Positions 60,867-64,000 of a stretch of 64,000 nucleotides of DNA are shown in pieces (position 1 is the stretch's first letter; each line of letters begins with the position of its first letter). A model generated the notes under the pieces. That model did no database searches, was not told the origin of the DNA, and saw only the letters and a list, made by a program, of their open reading frames with translations. The stretch comes from Helicobacter pylori. GTDB lineage: Bacteria; Campylobacterota; Campylobacteria; Campylobacterales; Helicobacteraceae. Where the stretch lies: the NCBI RefSeq assembly GCF_030323545.1, contig NZ_CP122954.1:124001-188000 (forward strand). Direction: 5' to 3'. The translations under genes were made by a program, and so were the position numbers.

Positions 60867-61353
60867 GTTGGTTTTAAGATCCCAAGCTTTAGGGTTTGAA
60901 ACGCGCTTAGTCCAATGCGATTTATCGTTCTCTTATGAAAGGTTCATCCCTAAAACCACACGCTCTTTAGCGGTATTAGAAGAATTTGATTGGTTGGGTT
61001 CTGGCTTTGATTTTTCACGCTTGAATGTTGAAAATGACACTCTGGAATTGCTCAAAGCGCTGTATTTTAAATTAGAAAAATTAGAGAGCCTGCTTTTAAA
61101 AGAAAATCTACTTGAATTAGAGCAAAAGGATCGCATCACCGCTTTAGGGCATGGGTTAATTTGTATCAAAAAATCAAGCCTAATAGTGCCTCAAACTTAT
61201 TACGGGCGTTGTGTGTTAGAGGGGAAAATCCTAGCCTTTTTTGGCGTGGCAAGGGATAAAAATTTTTTAGAAATCACTCGCATGCACGCCTTAGACATTA
61301 AGCGTTATGATTCTTTCATTGTCCATAGCGAAAGAAAAGGCTTGAAATTATGA
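60859..61353 (+). CDS. Conserved hypothetical protein (HP1359-like)
   Basis: From ATG 60859 the protein has 164 residues, starting MHELVLRSQALGFETRLVQC. An earlier start (60802) would add a hydrophobic stretch that is just the mqnP tail read in another frame. The N-terminal half looks helical and the C-terminal half beta-rich (SLIVPQTYYGRCVLEGKILA ... FLEITRMHALDIK). I do not recognise a family with confidence. It is soluble and translationally coupled to mqnP (overlap of 8 bases). Confidence 0.8.
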   Translation: MHELVLRSQALGFETRLVQCDLSFSYERFIPKTTRSLAVLEEFDWLGSGFDFSRLNVENDTLELLKALYFKLEKLESLLLKENLLELEQKDRITALGHGLICIKKSSLIVPQTYYGRCVLEGKILAFFGVARDKNFLEITRMHALDIKRYDSFIVHSERKGLKL

Positions 61354-61365
61354 ACGGGAGCAATC

Positions 61366-61869
61366 ATGTTATCTTCTAATGATTTGTTTATGGTCGTTTT
61401 AGGGGCGATTTTATTGGTGTTGGTGTGCTTGGTGGGGTATTTGTATCTTAAAGAAAAAGAGTTTTACCATAAAATGAGGCGTTTAGAAAAAACATTAGAT
61501 GAATCCTATCAAGAAAATTATATCTATTCTAAGCGCTTGAAAGAATTAGAGGGGCGTTTGGAAGGCCTTTCTTTAGAAAAAAGCGTTAAAGAGGATAGCT
61601 CATTGAGAACGACTCTTTCACACCTTTATAACCAGTTGCAAGAAATCCAAAAATCCATGGATAAAGAACGCGATTATTTAGAAGAAAAAATCATTATTTT
61701 AGAAAACAAATTCAAAGACATGGGGCATTATGCCGCTAACGATGAAATCAACGAAAAACAGGTTTTGAAAATGTATCAAGAAGGCTATAGCGTGGATTCT
61801 ATTTCTAAAGAGTTTAAAGTGAGTAAGGGCGAGGTGGAATTTGTATTGAACATGGCAGGGTTAAAATGA
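61366..61869 (+). CDS. Membrane-anchored coiled-coil protein with HTH-like tail
   Basis: This 167-residue protein has an N-terminal transmembrane helix ([20 protein letters not shown]) and a long coiled-coil (about residues 30-120). A C-terminal 40-residue helix-turn-helix-like segment follows ([20 protein letters not shown]). The design suggests a cytoplasmic domain tethered to the membrane. It corresponds to HP1358; its function is unknown. It overlaps psd by 4 bases (ATGA). Confidence 0.82.
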   Translation: MLSSNDLFMVVLGAILLVLVCLVGYLYLKEKEFYHKMRRLEKTLDESYQENYIYSKRLKELEGRLEGLSLEKSVKEDSSLRTTLSHLYNQLQEIQKSMDKERDYLEEKIIILENKFKDMGHYAANDEINEKQVLKMYQEGYSVDSISKEFKVSKGEVEFVLNMAGLK

Positions 61870-62658
61870 TAGCTTTAAGCAACGCTTTTTCAAGACTTTT
61901 TGGCTCTGTCGCTGGTTATGAATTCCCTTCTTTTATCCAAAAAGGCATCAACGCCCTTTATGTTAAGATCTTTAAAATTGATTTGAGCGAGTTTGAGCCT
62001 TTAGAAAATTATAAGAGTTTGAACGCTCTTTTCACGCGCTCTTTAAAAAAAGAACGCCCCTTTGACAAAGCCCCTAACGCATGCATTGCGCCTTGCGATG
62101 CTTTGATCACTGAATGCGCTTTTTTAGACAACGATAGCGCTTTACAAATTAAAGGCATGCCCTATAAAGCGCATGAATTAGTGGGCGAAATCAACCCCTT
62201 AAGCCCTTCTTTTTTCTATGTGAATTTTTACCTTTCGCCCAAAGATTACCACCACTACCACGCCCCTTGCGATTTAGAAATTTTAGAGGCTCGTTGCTTT
62301 GCGGGGAAACTACTGCCAGTCAATAAGCCCTCATTACACAAAAACAAAAATCTGTTTGTGGGCAATGAAAGAGTGGCGCTTGTTGCAAAAGACATTCAAG
62401 GCAATAGGCTGTATTTTGTGGCGGTGGGAGCGTTAAATGTGGGTAAAATACGTTTTAATTTTGATAAGAATATCCAAACTAACGCTAAAGCCCATTTGAC
62501 GCAAACCTACTCTTACAACCCTCCAATTAAGGTTAAAAAGGGGGATAATTTAGGGAATTTTGAAATGGGCTCTACGATCGTTTTATTCACTCAAAACACC
62601 GCTTTTAAAGATTTGAAAGAAAAAAGCGTGAAGTTTGGGGAAAGTATAGGGGAATTTC

Positions 62659-62669
<11 letters not shown>
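61866..62669 (+). CDS. psd: Phosphatidylserine decarboxylase proenzyme
   Basis: This 267-residue PSD family proenzyme has YHHYHAPCD (about residues 132-140) and the self-cleavage motif GST ([10 protein letters not shown], near residue 238). Cleavage there makes the pyruvoyl group. It forms phosphatidylethanolamine, the main membrane lipid, from phosphatidylserine at the inner membrane. It overlaps nadA by 11 bases. Confidence 0.95.

Positions 62670-64000
<1,331 letters not shown>

Overview
The window is almost certainly a Helicobacter pylori chromosome segment. The AT-rich coding style, the paired histidine-rich nickel proteins Hpn and Hpn-like, a 23S-5S rRNA unit with no 16S gene next to it, TTG/GTG starts, several homopolymer and short tandem-repeat contingency loci, and the gene order around ksgA, ileS, fliI, bioB, lon, mreB, dnaB and nadA all fit that species. 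HP numbers quoted for strain 26695 are from memory.

Layout. (1) 1-7576: an inverted pair of nickel-storage genes (hpn-like at the left edge, hpn at 5471) brackets a housekeeping run ksgA, rnj, kdsD, rlmN. A doubly frameshifted outer-membrane protein gene and a lipoprotein gene follow. (2) 7678-14017: S4-domain protein, ileS, a VirB11-type ATPase, fliI, fliQ, murB, closely packed on the + strand. (3) 14018-15919: a two-gene type II restriction-modification (R-M) island with an m5C methyltransferase. (4) 16239-19094: LPS glycosyltransferase, miaA (apparently with an AUC start), rsfS, and divergent queF. (5) 19223-22570: three accessory genes on the - strand, the middle one a GmrSD-like DUF262/DUF1524 nuclease. 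A noncoding stretch with an 8-bp tandem array follows. (6) 23545-28440: 23S and 5S rRNA, then a broken McrB-like domain gene flanked by two copies of the 5S 3' end, a possible IS605-type end and a 21-copy heptamer array. (7) 28467-30193: yihY-family gene and bioB. (8) 30399-34669: a type III R-M system in res-mod order, with an in-frame C15 tract at the start of res. A secreted nuclease gene follows. (9) 36018-45490: tyrA, lon, bamD, a small unlisted membrane peptide, fliW, fabZ, lpxA, clpX, mreB, mreC. (10) 45521-53871: a second type III system whose res is frameshifted, next to an MboII-like (HpyAII-type) type IIS system that sits between partial duplications of the neighbouring genes. (11) 53960-64000: crdR/crdS copper two-component system (crdS start out of frame through an A8 tract), nnr, dnaB, comEC, mqnP, two conserved hypotheticals, psd, nadA and the start of nadC.

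How it works together. Most core genes lie in tight operons with 1-20 bp overlaps: flagellar export, translation and RNA turnover, LPS and lipid A, cell shape, menaquinone and NAD synthesis. Accessory DNA is dominated by restriction systems at every stage of life: intact and possibly phase-variable, frameshifted, or reduced to a remnant. Several insertion boundaries are still readable as partial duplications. Contingency tracts or frameshifts affect an outer-membrane protein, a restriction subunit and a sensor kinase.
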